A stretch of 64,000 nt of DNA, from contig JABUFA010000001.1 in the NCBI GenBank assembly GCA_013314755.1, positions 87,594 through 151,593 of the forward strand. The letters run 5' to 3'. Below the pieces are notes generated by a model. That model was not told the DNA's origin. It saw only the letters and a list, made by a program, of their open reading frames with translations, and did not search any database. Shown here piece by piece: positions 35,012-44,327 of the stretch (within the stretch, counting starts at the first letter, position 1; the number at the start of each line of letters is the position of its first letter). The stretch comes from Chthonomonadia bacterium. GTDB taxonomy: Bacteria > Armatimonadota > HRBIN16. A program made the position numbers and the translations under genes.

Positions 35012-36032
35012 CCCTGAGCGCATTCTGATTGTCACCAAATCGCGCTATCTGGGCGATACCATCGTGGCGACGCCTGCGATGCGCGCGCTGGCAGCACGCT
35101 ATCCCGGAGCGCAAATCACCCTGCTCTCCAACCCGCTGGCGAAAGAGCTTCTGCGCGGCTGCCCGTACGTGCAGGAGTATCTGGCGCGTCCGGCAGTGGC
35201 ACGCCGCCGGGTGGATATGGAGATGTGGCGTGTCCTGCGTCGGAAGAAGTACGACCTGGCGGTGTTGTTTAACCGTTCATTGAGCAGTGCGATACTGGCT
35301 TTTCTGGCGAGGATTCCCGAACGGGTGGGGTTTGACACCGAAGGCAGAGGCTTCCTGCTGACCAAACGAGTGCCTTATCACCCGCCCAAGCACGAGATTC
35401 TGCACCTGCTGGACGTGGCAGAGGCATGCGGCGCTCCGGCACAGGGTACACACATGGAGCTGTGGGTGACCCCAGAGGAGCATGAAGCCATTCGCGACCG
35501 CCTGACGAAGGAAGGCATTGACCTCAACGCGCCGATCATGCTGGTGCAGCCGGGTTCAAACGATGCCTATGTGAAGCGATGGCGTACCGAAGGTTTCATC
35601 TGGGTGGCACAGCAGCTGCAGAAGGAGTACGGCTTTCAGATTATCCTGCTGGGCGCCAGCAACGAGCAGGACGTCGCCGACGAGGTAGCACAAGCCCTGA
35701 AGGAGGGAACACTGAATATGGTGGGGCGCACGACCCTGCGCGAGGCGCTGGCTCTCCTGCAGGAGGTGGACCTGCTGATTGGCAACGATACCGGGATGAT
35801 GCACGCGGCGGTGGCGTTCGGCACGCCGACGGTGGCGATATTCGCGCCGCACAAGTTCCAGCGCTGGGCGCACAATCACGATTGCCACCGTGCGCTGACT
35901 GTACCCTTACCGGAGGGAGCACGCCCCACTCAGGATCTGATCCACCAGCATCTGTTTGCGGTGAAAGAGCAGGATGTGCTGGAGGCGGCGCGGGAGGTAC
36001 TGAGGGTCAAACCGCCACGCAGTGGCAAATAA
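35004..36032 (+). CDS. GT9 heptosyltransferase-family glycosyltransferase II
   Basis: 342 residues. RILIVTKSRYLGDTIVATPA, VQPGSNDAYVKRWRTEGF, LIGNDTGMMHAAVAFGTPTV and FAPHKFQRW follow the same GT9 plan as the preceding paralogue but diverge enough to suggest a different acceptor. Overlaps the preceding gene by 8 bp, so the two are translationally coupled. WaaF-like by order; the donor sugar cannot be read from sequence. Confidence 0.92.
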   Translation: MPDPERILIVTKSRYLGDTIVATPAMRALAARYPGAQITLLSNPLAKELLRGCPYVQEYLARPAVARRRVDMEMWRVLRRKKYDLAVLFNRSLSSAILAFLARIPERVGFDTEGRGFLLTKRVPYHPPKHEILHLLDVAEACGAPAQGTHMELWVTPEEHEAIRDRLTKEGIDLNAPIMLVQPGSNDAYVKRWRTEGFIWVAQQLQKEYGFQIILLGASNEQDVADEVAQALKEGTLNMVGRTTLREALALLQEVDLLIGNDTGMMHAAVAFGTPTVAIFAPHKFQRWAHNHDCHRALTVPLPEGARPTQDLIHQHLFAVKEQDVLEAAREVLRVKPPRSGK

Positions 36033-36056
36033 ACCACACAGGGGGGATAAGAGAGG

Positions 36057-37472
36057 GTGAGCGTAACTATCAAATTTGGCACCGACGGCTGGCGCGCGGT
36101 GATGGCGCGTGAGTTCACGTTTGAAAATGTGGCGATTGTCGCGCAGGCGATTGCCAATTATGTGAAAACGCAGTCCCATGCGGAACGTGGTATCGTTATC
36201 GGTTACGATGCGCGCCTGTTGTCCGACCTTTTTGCGGAGACCATTGCCGACGTGCTGACGGCAAACGGCATCCCCGCGCTGGTCACCGACCGCGACACTC
36301 CCACGCCTGTCACGGTTTACACCATCCGGGCGCGGAGGCTTGCCGGAGCGGTGATGCTGACTGCTTCGCACAATCCGCCCCAGTACAACGGCATCAAGTT
36401 CATCCCAGAGACCTGTCACCCCGCCCTGCCGGAGACGACCGATGCCATTGAGGAGCAGATTGCCTATTGCTTGAGCCATCGGGGGACGGTGAAACGCGAT
36501 GGAAATCCGTCGCTGAAACAGACCATTGACCCCCGCCCCGATTACTTCGCACACCTGCACGACCTGCTGGACACCCGTGCGCTGGCAGGGCTGAAGGTGG
36601 TGTACGACCCGCTGTATGCAACGGGGCGCGGCTACGTGGACGGTTTCCTGCATGAGGTGGGAGCGCAGGTAGAGACCATTAAAGGGGAGCGCAACCCCGC
36701 GTTTGGCGGCTCTCTGCCCGACCCGAATCCCGACAATCTGCGCCTGCTGAGCCAGCGCGTGCGGGATCTGGGGGCGCATATCGGGCTGGCAACCGACGGC
36801 GATGCCGACCGCTTTGGCGTGGTAGATGCCGACGGCGAGATGATAACCGCCAATCAGGTGATTGTGCTGACGCTGTGGTATCTTTTGCGCAAGCTGAAAC
36901 CCCAGAGCGGGCACGCCGTGCGCACGGTTGCCACCACGCACCAGATAGACGCTCTTGCCCAGAGCTACGGCAACATCACGGTACACGAGACGCCCGTGGG
37001 CTTCAAGTGGGTGGGCAGCACGATGGCGCGAACGGGTGCGCTGGTCGGCGGCGAAGAGAGCGGCGGACTGAGCATCACCGGGCATATCCCTGAGAAGGAC
37101 GGCATCCTTGCCGACCTGCTGATGGCGGAGATGGTGGCGAAGGAGGGTATCACACTGAAGCAGGCTCTGGCACAGGTGGAGGCGCAAACGGGACCATTTA
37201 TCACCCGGCGGATTGACCTTCACGTGGAAGAGACGGTCAAACAGCAGACCATGCGCCGTTTCCGCGAAGAGCCGCCGGCAAACCTCAACGGTTTGCGTGT
37301 GGAAGGCACGAACCCGGTCGATGGCGTGAAGCTGTTGCTGGAGGGAGGCGCATGGGTGCTGGTGCGCCCATCGGGCACAGAGCCGTTGATTCGCTGTTAC
37401 ATTGAGGCGCACGACGGGGAGACGTTGAGCGGGTTGATGCGGGCAATGCAGGAGCTGGTGCAGGCGGGATAG
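36057..37472 (+). CDS. Phosphoglucomutase/phosphomannomutase family protein
   Basis: 471 residues, all four alpha-D-phosphohexomutase domains. The phosphoserine loop is MLTASHNPPQYNG, the Mg loop GLATDGDADRFGV, the sugar-selectivity loop VGGEESGGLS and the phosphate loop VRPSGTEPLIR. Interconverts hexose-1- and -6-phosphates, supplying nucleotide sugars. GTG start preceded by GGGGGATAAGAGAGG. GEESGG fits both glucose and mannose use. Follows the GT9 pair by 24 bp, so it likely feeds envelope glycan synthesis. Confidence 0.93.
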   Translation: MSVTIKFGTDGWRAVMAREFTFENVAIVAQAIANYVKTQSHAERGIVIGYDARLLSDLFAETIADVLTANGIPALVTDRDTPTPVTVYTIRARRLAGAVMLTASHNPPQYNGIKFIPETCHPALPETTDAIEEQIAYCLSHRGTVKRDGNPSLKQTIDPRPDYFAHLHDLLDTRALAGLKVVYDPLYATGRGYVDGFLHEVGAQVETIKGERNPAFGGSLPDPNPDNLRLLSQRVRDLGAHIGLATDGDADRFGVVDADGEMITANQVIVLTLWYLLRKLKPQSGHAVRTVATTHQIDALAQSYGNITVHETPVGFKWVGSTMARTGALVGGEESGGLSITGHIPEKDGILADLLMAEMVAKEGITLKQALAQVEAQTGPFITRRIDLHVEETVKQQTMRRFREEPPANLNGLRVEGTNPVDGVKLLLEGGAWVLVRPSGTEPLIRCYIEAHDGETLSGLMRAMQELVQAG

Positions 37473-37484
37473 TCGCCGTTCTGG

Positions 37485-37725
37485 ATGGCGAACCTCCTGT
37501 AGGGGCAACCCCCTGTGGTTGCCCAACCCGACGGAACAGCCCCACCTGACCTCCCTGTAGGCGGGGAGGAAAGTCTTCACCCTGACCCTCTCCCACAAGG
37601 AGAGGGCAATATGGCTGTCCCCTATCTGGAGGGCGAACCTCCTGTAGGGGCAACCCTTGTGGTTGCCCTCTAACCTCGCGCAAGGGGAGACGGCTCGGCA
37701 GGAGCCTCGCCCTCCAGCGGATAAG
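37485..37725. repeat. Intergenic cluster of modular short repeats (cluster 4)
   Basis: Spacer between the phosphohexomutase and the transporter fusion; no gene. Units: AGGGGCAACCC...GGTTGCCC at 37501-37524 and 37646-37668, a CACCTGACCTCCCTG unit near 37542-37570, TCACCCTGACCCTCTCCCAC at 37577-37606, and a reversed CGGCTCGGCAGGAGCCTCGC unit at 37691-37717. The 37646 copy is identical over 23 bases to that at 3831. Confidence 0.85.
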
Positions 37726-37764
37726 ATTCAAATGGTGGACATTGCACAGGGAAGTTGAGGCACG

Positions 37765-40221
37765 ATGCGCGAGCGGTTGCAACATGCCCTGCCTTGGGCG
37801 ATTTTGTTCGTGGTCCTGCTGGCGGTGATCCTCGTCTCGCTGACGCTGGCGAGCCGCCCCCCAGAGCCAACACGCAAGGTCAAACTGGTCGTATGGGGGC
37901 TGCAGCTGGGTGAGGAGAGCGCAGGTCTGCAGGCGCAGGTGGAAGAGTTCGAGCGGCGTTACCCGCATATCGAGGTCAGCCTGCTTTCCATGGGCGCGGG
38001 GCGTATGAACCCCCAGAAGCTGATGACGGCGATTGTGGGTAACGTGGCGCCGGACGTCATCTTTCAGGACAGGTTCACCATCGGGGACTGGGCATCACGC
38101 GACGCCTTCCGCCCGCTGGATGACCTCATCGCCCGCGACCGCGACAAACCCGACGGTATTCGCCCCGAAGAGTTCTACAACGCCTGCTGGCAGGAGGCGT
38201 GCTATAAGGGCAAAGTATACGCCATCCCAGCCGGCACCGACAACCGTGCGCTTTACTACAATAAACAGCTGTTCCGCGAGGCTGGGTTGGACCCCAACCG
38301 TCCGCCTCAAACGTGGGAAGAACTGTTGGAGTACGCCAAAAAGCTGACCAAACGCAACCCAGACGGCACTTACCAACGTATCGGCTTCATCCCGAATTAT
38401 GGTAACTCGTGGCTGTATCTGTATTCGTGGCAGAACGGTGGCGAGTTCATGTCGCCAGATGGACGCACCTGCACGCTCAACAACCCGCGCACGGTACAGG
38501 CGCTGGAGTGGCTGGTGAAGGTATACGACGAGCTGGGCGGCGCCAAAGCCATCAACTCCTTCGCCTCCGGGTTCCAGACGAACGAGATGGACCCCTTCCT
38601 GATTGGCAAAGTGGCGATGAAGATAGATGGGAACTGGGTGTTGAACACCATCGCCCGCTACAAGCCGGACCTGGAGTTCGGCGTTGCCCCTGCGCCCGTT
38701 CCCGCCGCGCGCCTGCGTGGAGAACCACCCTTTGAGGGACAGCCCAAATTCATCACCTGGTCAGGTGGGTTCTCCTTCGCCATTCCCCGCGGGGCGAAGC
38801 ATGTGGAAGAGGCATGGCTTTTTATCAAGTGGATGACCAGCGTAGAGAGCAATCTGATTTCCGCCCGCGCCCAGAAAGCGTGGAACGAAAGCAAAGGTCG
38901 CCCCTTCGTGCCCGGCTTGTCCGCCAATCTGAAGGTGAATGAGGCGGTGTTCAGGGAGCTCGCCCCGAAATCCGCCAAGTTCCGTGAACCCCTGCGCATG
39001 TTTATTGACCTGATGCAGGTCTCCAAGTTCCGCCCGGTGACCTTCGTGGGGCAGAGGCTATGGGACGAGCACGTGCGCGCGTTTGATATGGCAATCCTGC
39101 ACGAGATGACTCCCAAAGAGGCACTGGACGCCGGCACGCTGACGGTACAGCGCGAGCTGGACAAGGTGTTCACCCGCGAAAAGTATCCCATTCTGGACAT
39201 TCGCCTGCCGATGGCGCTGATTGCGCTGGGGCTGGGCGCGTTTGTCGTGGTGGTGGCGGTGCTGGCGCGACGGTCAGGTCCGGTGGGCAAGCTGGCACGC
39301 CCCGAAGCGATAGCGGGGTATCTGTTCGCCTCGCCGTGGATTATCGGCTTCTTCCTGTTTACTGCGGGACCGATTCTGGCGTCTATCGTGTTCAGCTTTT
39401 GCGATTACGACGTGCTCCATCCGCCACGCTACGTGGGCTTATTGAACTATAAAGAGCTGTTGACGGTAGACTTCGGCTTCCTCAGCAAGGCTTTCTACAA
39501 CGCAGGCTACCTGGCGTTTTTCGGCATCCCGCTGGGCATGACCACCGGGCTGGCGATTGCCATGCTGTTGAACACGCAGGTGCGCGGCATGAGCGGTTAC
39601 CGCACCGCCTACTACATGCCATCCATTGTGCCGGTGGTGGCGTCGGCAGTGTTGTGGGCGTGGATACTGAACGGCGACCCCAACCGCGGCATCATCAACG
39701 CGGCATGGAAAGCCACACTGGGCGAGTGGTTTGGCTGGGCACCGCCGGGCTGGTTCGGTGTGCCAGAGTGGAGCAAGCCCGGCTTAATCGTGATGGGACT
39801 GTGGGGCGCTGGCGGCGGGATGATCCTGTGGCTGGCAGGTCTGCAGGGCGTGCCCACCCACCTGTACGAAGCCGCCGAGCTGGACGGCGCCAGCAGCTGG
39901 GCAAAGTTCCGCCATGTGACCCTGCCCATGCTTTCGCCGTATATCTTCTTTAACCTCATCATGGGCACCATCCACGCCCTGCAGGAGTTTGACCGCATCT
40001 ACATTCTGGGCGGTGTGGGCGCCGGAACCAGCAGCACCGGTCCCGGCGACAGCCTGCTGGTGCCGGTGATGTATCTGTTCAACAACGCCTTCACCTATTT
40101 CAAGATGGGCTATGCTTCCGCGCTGGCGTGGATTATCTTTATCATCATCCTCGCGCTCACGTTAATTCAGTTGAAGCTGGCTCCCCGCTGGGTGCATTAC
40201 GAGGCAGAGAAGGGGAAGTAG
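37765..40221 (+). CDS. Fused ABC solute-binding protein and permease (MalE-MalF-like, CUT1 type)
   Basis: 818 residues. One N-terminal helix (LPWAILFVVLLAVILVSLTL) anchors a family 1 extracellular solute-binding domain (about 35-470: KLVVWGLQLG, QDRFTIGDWASR, IPAGTDNRALYYNKQLFREA, ITWSGGFSFAIPRGAKHVEE). A second helix near 480-500 leads into a MalF/UgpA-like permease (ASPWIIGFFLFTAGPILASI) with the ATPase-coupling EAA loop EAAELDGASSWAKFRHVTLP. Fusing binding protein and permease in one chain is rare for sugar ABC systems. No MalG-type permease or CUT1 ATPase is adjacent. Likely imports an oligosaccharide; the substrate is unknown. Confidence 0.92.
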   Translation: MRERLQHALPWAILFVVLLAVILVSLTLASRPPEPTRKVKLVVWGLQLGEESAGLQAQVEEFERRYPHIEVSLLSMGAGRMNPQKLMTAIVGNVAPDVIFQDRFTIGDWASRDAFRPLDDLIARDRDKPDGIRPEEFYNACWQEACYKGKVYAIPAGTDNRALYYNKQLFREAGLDPNRPPQTWEELLEYAKKLTKRNPDGTYQRIGFIPNYGNSWLYLYSWQNGGEFMSPDGRTCTLNNPRTVQALEWLVKVYDELGGAKAINSFASGFQTNEMDPFLIGKVAMKIDGNWVLNTIARYKPDLEFGVAPAPVPAARLRGEPPFEGQPKFITWSGGFSFAIPRGAKHVEEAWLFIKWMTSVESNLISARAQKAWNESKGRPFVPGLSANLKVNEAVFRELAPKSAKFREPLRMFIDLMQVSKFRPVTFVGQRLWDEHVRAFDMAILHEMTPKEALDAGTLTVQRELDKVFTREKYPILDIRLPMALIALGLGAFVVVVAVLARRSGPVGKLARPEAIAGYLFASPWIIGFFLFTAGPILASIVFSFCDYDVLHPPRYVGLLNYKELLTVDFGFLSKAFYNAGYLAFFGIPLGMTTGLAIAMLLNTQVRGMSGYRTAYYMPSIVPVVASAVLWAWILNGDPNRGIINAAWKATLGEWFGWAPPGWFGVPEWSKPGLIVMGLWGAGGGMILWLAGLQGVPTHLYEAAELDGASSWAKFRHVTLPMLSPYIFFNLIMGTIHALQEFDRIYILGGVGAGTSSTGPGDSLLVPVMYLFNNAFTYFKMGYASALAWIIFIIILALTLIQLKLAPRWVHYEAEKGK

Positions 40222-40224
40222 CCG

Positions 40225-40560
40225 TATTCCGGGCGTCTGCATCCTCTGTGGAGGGCGAGGCTCCCGCCGAGCCGTTATTGAGAGGCAACCTAACCCCCAG
40301 CCCCTTCCCTACGAGGAAAGGGGAGATTCTCCTCTCCCCGCGTCGGGGAGAGGTCGGGAGAGAGGTTTCCTCCCCGCCTGCGGGGAGGTCAGGTGAGGCT
40401 ATCTCGCGTCGGGGAGAGGTTGGGAGAGGGTTTTCCTCTCTGGAGGGCGAGGCTCCCGCCGAGCCGTTTTGCCCTCTCCTCGTGGGAGAGGGACAGGGTG
40501 AGGGCTGTATACCGCTACGGGCAACCACAAGGGTTGCCCCTACAAATGGCTCCTCTCCAC
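40225..40560. repeat. Intergenic cluster of modular short repeats (cluster 5)
   Basis: No gene. GAGGGCGAGGCTCCCGCCGA-type units at 40249-40274 and 40440-40466, a CCTAACCCCCAGCCCCTTCC unit near 40289-40325, CCTCTCCCCGCGTCGGGGAG at 40332-40354, a CCCCGCCTGCGGGGAGG unit near 40372-40394, CCCTCTCCTCGTGGGAGAGG extended to 40504 from 40472, and GGGCAACCACAAGGGTTGCC at 40519-40541. Confidence 0.85.
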
Positions 40561-40590
40561 CTTTGGGCAGGTCCCCTGGCGAAAAGCAGG

Positions 40591-42537
40591 ATGTTTTACC
40601 CCTGTCACGAACCCGAATCGCAAAACACTCACTGGGTGATGACAATGGTGATGGCATGTCTGCTGCTGGCTCTGTCCGCTCATACAGCGCCGCAGTTGGA
40701 ACTGCTCGGTCAACCCTGCCGGGCGAAGAACGTGCTCGCCGCGCGCTATGTGCTCGCGCCCGACGGCAGGGAGTGGTTCGTGCTGACCAATATGAACGAA
40801 ACCGCCGGCATGGAGTTGATTTTCATCGACTTTCAGCATGACACCGCTCAGGCGATTCGTGCGCCGGCAGGCTCCGGCTCGTGGGCGCTGCTGCAGGTGC
40901 CCGGCAACCGCCTGATCGTCGGAACCTTCTACGATGGCAGGTTTATGGTGTTTGACCTCCAAAAGATGCAGTTCGTGCACACCTCCGACTTTCCGGGCGA
41001 AAGCTATATCTGGAACCTCGCGCTGGGCAAAGATGGGCGCGTGTACGGCGGAACCTATCCGGGCGCGAAACTGGGCGCGCTGGACCTGAACACCTACGCA
41101 GTGGAAGATTGTGGCGCTCCTGCGCCTCCCAACATGTATCTGCGCTACGTCTCCGCCCTGCCCGATGGACGCATCCTGTGTAACTTCGGTATGGAGAAGC
41201 CCGTCAACATGATTTACGACCCCGACACTCGCAAGTTCGAAGAGGCTCCATCTTCCCTGCAGGGCATCAGCCGGGGCGTCTCGTGGAACGGCTACTTTCT
41301 GGCGGGCTCTCAGGTGCTGGACGGCAAAACCCTTCAGCCCGTATCGCCGCCCTTCCCGGTGCCCGATGGTGGTTGGGCGGTGGACGTGAACCTGACCACC
41401 GATGAGGTTCTATATCTGCGGCAGGGGAATACGGTCTACCGGTACAACCGCGGGGATGCGCAACTGCAACAGCTTGCTTCCGTGGAACTGCGGGGCGGGG
41501 GCATCTACGCGGCAACCCCACGGGGCGACCTGCTGGGCGTGCGTGGACAGGACTATTTCGTCATCAAGCCCGGCGAGACGCAGGTGAACCTGAAGCCGAT
41601 ACCCGTGGAATCCGCGCCGCGCCCAACCCTATTCCTGCGTCTGGACGACAAGGGCAGGCTGTGGGGCGGACCGCACTTCGGGCAGACGCTGTTCTGGATG
41701 GACACCCGCACCCGCCAGGTGGTGAATACCCGAACCGTGTGCAACGCTGGCGGCGAGGTGTACGACGTGACCTTCTGGAACGGCAAGGTATATGCAGTGG
41801 CTTATGCGGGCGGCGACATCGTGCAGTACGACCCGGAAGCGCCCTGGGACCAGTGGAACAACGTCAACCCGCGCGTGATTGCCAGCATTGGCGAGAAGGG
41901 CTACATCCGTCCGACGGCAGGCGTGCTGGTCGCCCCCGACGGCAAGCTGTATTCGGGATGGATGGCGAAATACGGCGTGTACGGTGGCGCGGTCGCCATC
42001 ACCGATCCGACAACAGGCGACACCGAGCTGATTGAGAACCCGCTGGGCGAACAGGCGGTGGAAGGGCTGGCGGTGGACGAAAAGTTTCTGTACATCGGCA
42101 CGTCGCTGGGCGCAAACGGCTTGCCCAACAAGAGGGGCGAATGGGCACGCTTCGGCGTGATGAACAAAAGCACCAGGCAGGTGGTCTTCCGGCACGAGTT
42201 CGAAGGGGTGTCGGGAGTGCGCACCTTCTGGCTGGACGCCCGAACGAAGCGGCTTGCACTCTCGGTGGATGGTCGCCTGCATCTGTTCGACACAGCATCC
42301 CGGCAGTTCGTCAGCCCGCCTGCGGATGCGCCGCGCGTCGGAAGCCGGATCGTGGGGCTGGGCGACGGCAAAGCGTTCTACAGCAGCGGCAGGGCGATAG
42401 TGCAGGTGGATATACAAACCGGCGCAACCGAAACGATTGCAGAGCTGCCTGCAGACGTTTCAAACGTGGCAGTAGAGCGCGATGGCACGCTGTACGCCGC
42501 CTGCGGGGCGGACATCTATCGCATCAGGAGGCAGTGA
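40591..42537 (+). CDS. Secreted beta-propeller protein of unknown function
   Basis: 648 residues. A hydrophobic leader (MACLLLALSAHTA) suggests export. The rest is repeated four-strand blades with SMP/NHL-like phrases: LALGKDGRVYGGTYPGAKLG, DVTFWNGKVYAVAYAGGDIV, LAVDEKFLYIGTSLGANG, VERDGTLYAACGADIY. About 10-12 such blades could make one or two propellers. The start is uncertain: ATG 40591 or 40639, neither with a strong ribosome site; the open frame upstream crosses repeat cluster 5. The stop overlaps the next start (TGATG). A carbohydrate-binding or lyase-like role is possible from context only. Confidence 0.75.
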   Translation: MFYPCHEPESQNTHWVMTMVMACLLLALSAHTAPQLELLGQPCRAKNVLAARYVLAPDGREWFVLTNMNETAGMELIFIDFQHDTAQAIRAPAGSGSWALLQVPGNRLIVGTFYDGRFMVFDLQKMQFVHTSDFPGESYIWNLALGKDGRVYGGTYPGAKLGALDLNTYAVEDCGAPAPPNMYLRYVSALPDGRILCNFGMEKPVNMIYDPDTRKFEEAPSSLQGISRGVSWNGYFLAGSQVLDGKTLQPVSPPFPVPDGGWAVDVNLTTDEVLYLRQGNTVYRYNRGDAQLQQLASVELRGGGIYAATPRGDLLGVRGQDYFVIKPGETQVNLKPIPVESAPRPTLFLRLDDKGRLWGGPHFGQTLFWMDTRTRQVVNTRTVCNAGGEVYDVTFWNGKVYAVAYAGGDIVQYDPEAPWDQWNNVNPRVIASIGEKGYIRPTAGVLVAPDGKLYSGWMAKYGVYGGAVAITDPTTGDTELIENPLGEQAVEGLAVDEKFLYIGTSLGANGLPNKRGEWARFGVMNKSTRQVVFRHEFEGVSGVRTFWLDARTKRLALSVDGRLHLFDTASRQFVSPPADAPRVGSRIVGLGDGKAFYSSGRAIVQVDIQTGATETIAELPADVSNVAVERDGTLYAACGADIYRIRRQ

Positions 42538-44324
42538 TGAGCGGTTTGAAAGGTCTTCCGTCCCCGCTGGGCGTGTGCTGTTTGCCTCCGCGTCCACGAA
42601 ACGCACCGCGCACGGTCATCTACGCCCACTACGTTCACGAAATCCTCGCCCATGCGGGGATATGCTACGCTCCGCTGGAGGCGCATGAAATAGAAAACGC
42701 CCTGCCTGCCCTTCGCCTGCTGGTAACGGTGGGCGACACCCCCCTGCCCGACACCACACTGAGGAAGCTGGCGCGATGGATAGAGGCGGGAGGTGCGTGG
42801 CTGGCAATCGGGGGCACGGCGGGCGCATCTGCGCTGTTCGGCGTGGAGGAAGAGCCTTCTGCGTTCGTGGGCTGGGGTTCCAGCATCGGCACGCTGGGGG
42901 AAGGCTACCTGCAGGTTGATGACACCGGTCACCCTCTGCTGGCGCATGTACGGATACCCCTGCACTTCTTCAACGGCGTGCCCGTGCGGGCAACGGAGGG
43001 CGAGGTACTCGCCAACGTGCTGGACGCTCACCAGCGGAAGACACCGAGAGCGGGCATCGTGCGGAGAAGCTTCGGCAGGGGACAGTGTCTGCTCATTGCG
43101 CCCGACGTTACGGGCACGGTGGTGCGCATCCAGCAGGGAGTGGCGGTCACGCGGGACGGCGTTTCCGCTCCAGACGGCACTGCGCCCATCTGCGACGGCA
43201 TGCTTAAAAGCAGTGACGGGGCGGTGCTGGACTGGTGGTTCGACCGCCAGCCGGTGGAAGGTGTACCCGGCTTCAGCGCGTTCCTGCACCCGGTTGCCGA
43301 CGCCTGGCGCGATATGGTGGTGCGGGCGATACTGGCTCTGGCGCAGGCGCAGGGAGTGGTGCTTCCCATTCTTTGGCTCTATCCGCGCAATCTGCCCGCA
43401 CTTGCCCACCTGTCGCACGATACCGACGGCAACGAGCCCGCTCTGGCGGAAAGGATGCTGGAGGTGGTAAGGGAGGCAGGAATCCACTCCACGTGGTGCG
43501 TAATTCCGCCCGGCTATCCCGAAGGGCTGATTGCCCGCATCCGCGAGGAGGGGCACGAGCTGGCGATGCACTTCGACGCGGTGGAAGAGGGCACCATCTG
43601 GGACGAAGGTGCGTTTCATGAGCAGTGGCGAACGCTCAAAAGGCTGTTCGGCGGCGAAGCGCCCGTGACCAACAAAAACCACTACCTGCGCTGGGAAGGC
43701 GATACGGACTTTTTCGAGTGGTGCGCACGGCGCGGCGTTCGGCTGGACCAGTCCAAGGGACCCTCCAAAACGGGCGAGGCGGGCTTCACCTTCGGCACAT
43801 GCCATCCCTACTTTCCGCTGGACCCGCAGGGCAGGCGCATCGACGTGCTGGAACTGCCCACGCACACGCAGGACCTGAACGTGTTCGCCCCCGACGCCCT
43901 GCTGGAGCCGTTGCTGAGCGCGGTGGAGCGGCATCACGGCATCCTGCACCTGCTGTTCCATCCCGCGCACGTTGCCAAACCGGGCATCGCCGAAACGATT
44001 CTAGGGGCGGTGCGCACTGCCCAGCAGAGGGGCATGGAATGGTGGACGGCGCGTCGAATCGATGAGTGGGAGCGTGCCCGCCGGCAGGTGCAATGGCGCG
44101 AGTACCGCGCAGAGGGCGACACGGTAACAATACGGTTGCACAGTGAAGTCCCCCTGCAGGAGGCGACCCTGCTGTTCAATGGAGAAGTCCTTGTGGACGA
44201 AGCGACAGACCTGCGAGCAGATCACACAGAACGATGGGGCTTCCCCATGACCGCGGTGACGCTGGACCTGCACGGGGAACGGAGCCTGCGATTGCGGCGG
44301 AGCGCACTTCCAGAGGAGGTCTGA
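42537..44324 (+). CDS. Polysaccharide-deacetylase-like protein with N-terminal GATase1-like domain
   Basis: 595 residues. The N-terminal ~270 residues look like the class I amidotransferase-like fold seen in trehalose-utilisation and similar proteins (LRLLVTVGDTPLPDT, GGAWLAIGGTAG). The C-terminal ~300 residues carry NodB-like motifs: LAHLSHDTDGNEP with the two acidic metal ligands and GHELAMHFDAVEEG with the paired histidines. It may deacylate or otherwise hydrolyse a sugar, though the motifs are divergent. ATG overlaps the propeller gene stop. Ends 3 bp before the DegT gene. No signal peptide, so cytoplasmic. Confidence 0.75.
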   Translation: MSGLKGLPSPLGVCCLPPRPRNAPRTVIYAHYVHEILAHAGICYAPLEAHEIENALPALRLLVTVGDTPLPDTTLRKLARWIEAGGAWLAIGGTAGASALFGVEEEPSAFVGWGSSIGTLGEGYLQVDDTGHPLLAHVRIPLHFFNGVPVRATEGEVLANVLDAHQRKTPRAGIVRRSFGRGQCLLIAPDVTGTVVRIQQGVAVTRDGVSAPDGTAPICDGMLKSSDGAVLDWWFDRQPVEGVPGFSAFLHPVADAWRDMVVRAILALAQAQGVVLPILWLYPRNLPALAHLSHDTDGNEPALAERMLEVVREAGIHSTWCVIPPGYPEGLIARIREEGHELAMHFDAVEEGTIWDEGAFHEQWRTLKRLFGGEAPVTNKNHYLRWEGDTDFFEWCARRGVRLDQSKGPSKTGEAGFTFGTCHPYFPLDPQGRRIDVLELPTHTQDLNVFAPDALLEPLLSAVERHHGILHLLFHPAHVAKPGIAETILGAVRTAQQRGMEWWTARRIDEWERARRQVQWREYRAEGDTVTIRLHSEVPLQEATLLFNGEVLVDEATDLRADHTERWGFPMTAVTLDLHGERSLRLRRSALPEEV

Positions 44325-44327
44325 GCC

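Noticed and set aside
35907-37598. 563-codon open frame on the minus strand
   Set aside because: Antisense to the phosphohexomutase gene, which has every catalytic loop. The product is rich in His, Arg and Gln with no fold pattern, typical of an antisense frame in G+C-rich DNA.
40393-40590. Upstream part of the beta-propeller open frame
   Set aside because: Consists of repeat modules of cluster 5; no signal peptide or ribosome site at its beginning.
42516-43970. 484-codon minus-strand open frame
   Set aside because: Antisense to the deacetylase-like gene, whose motifs and operon overlaps are convincing.
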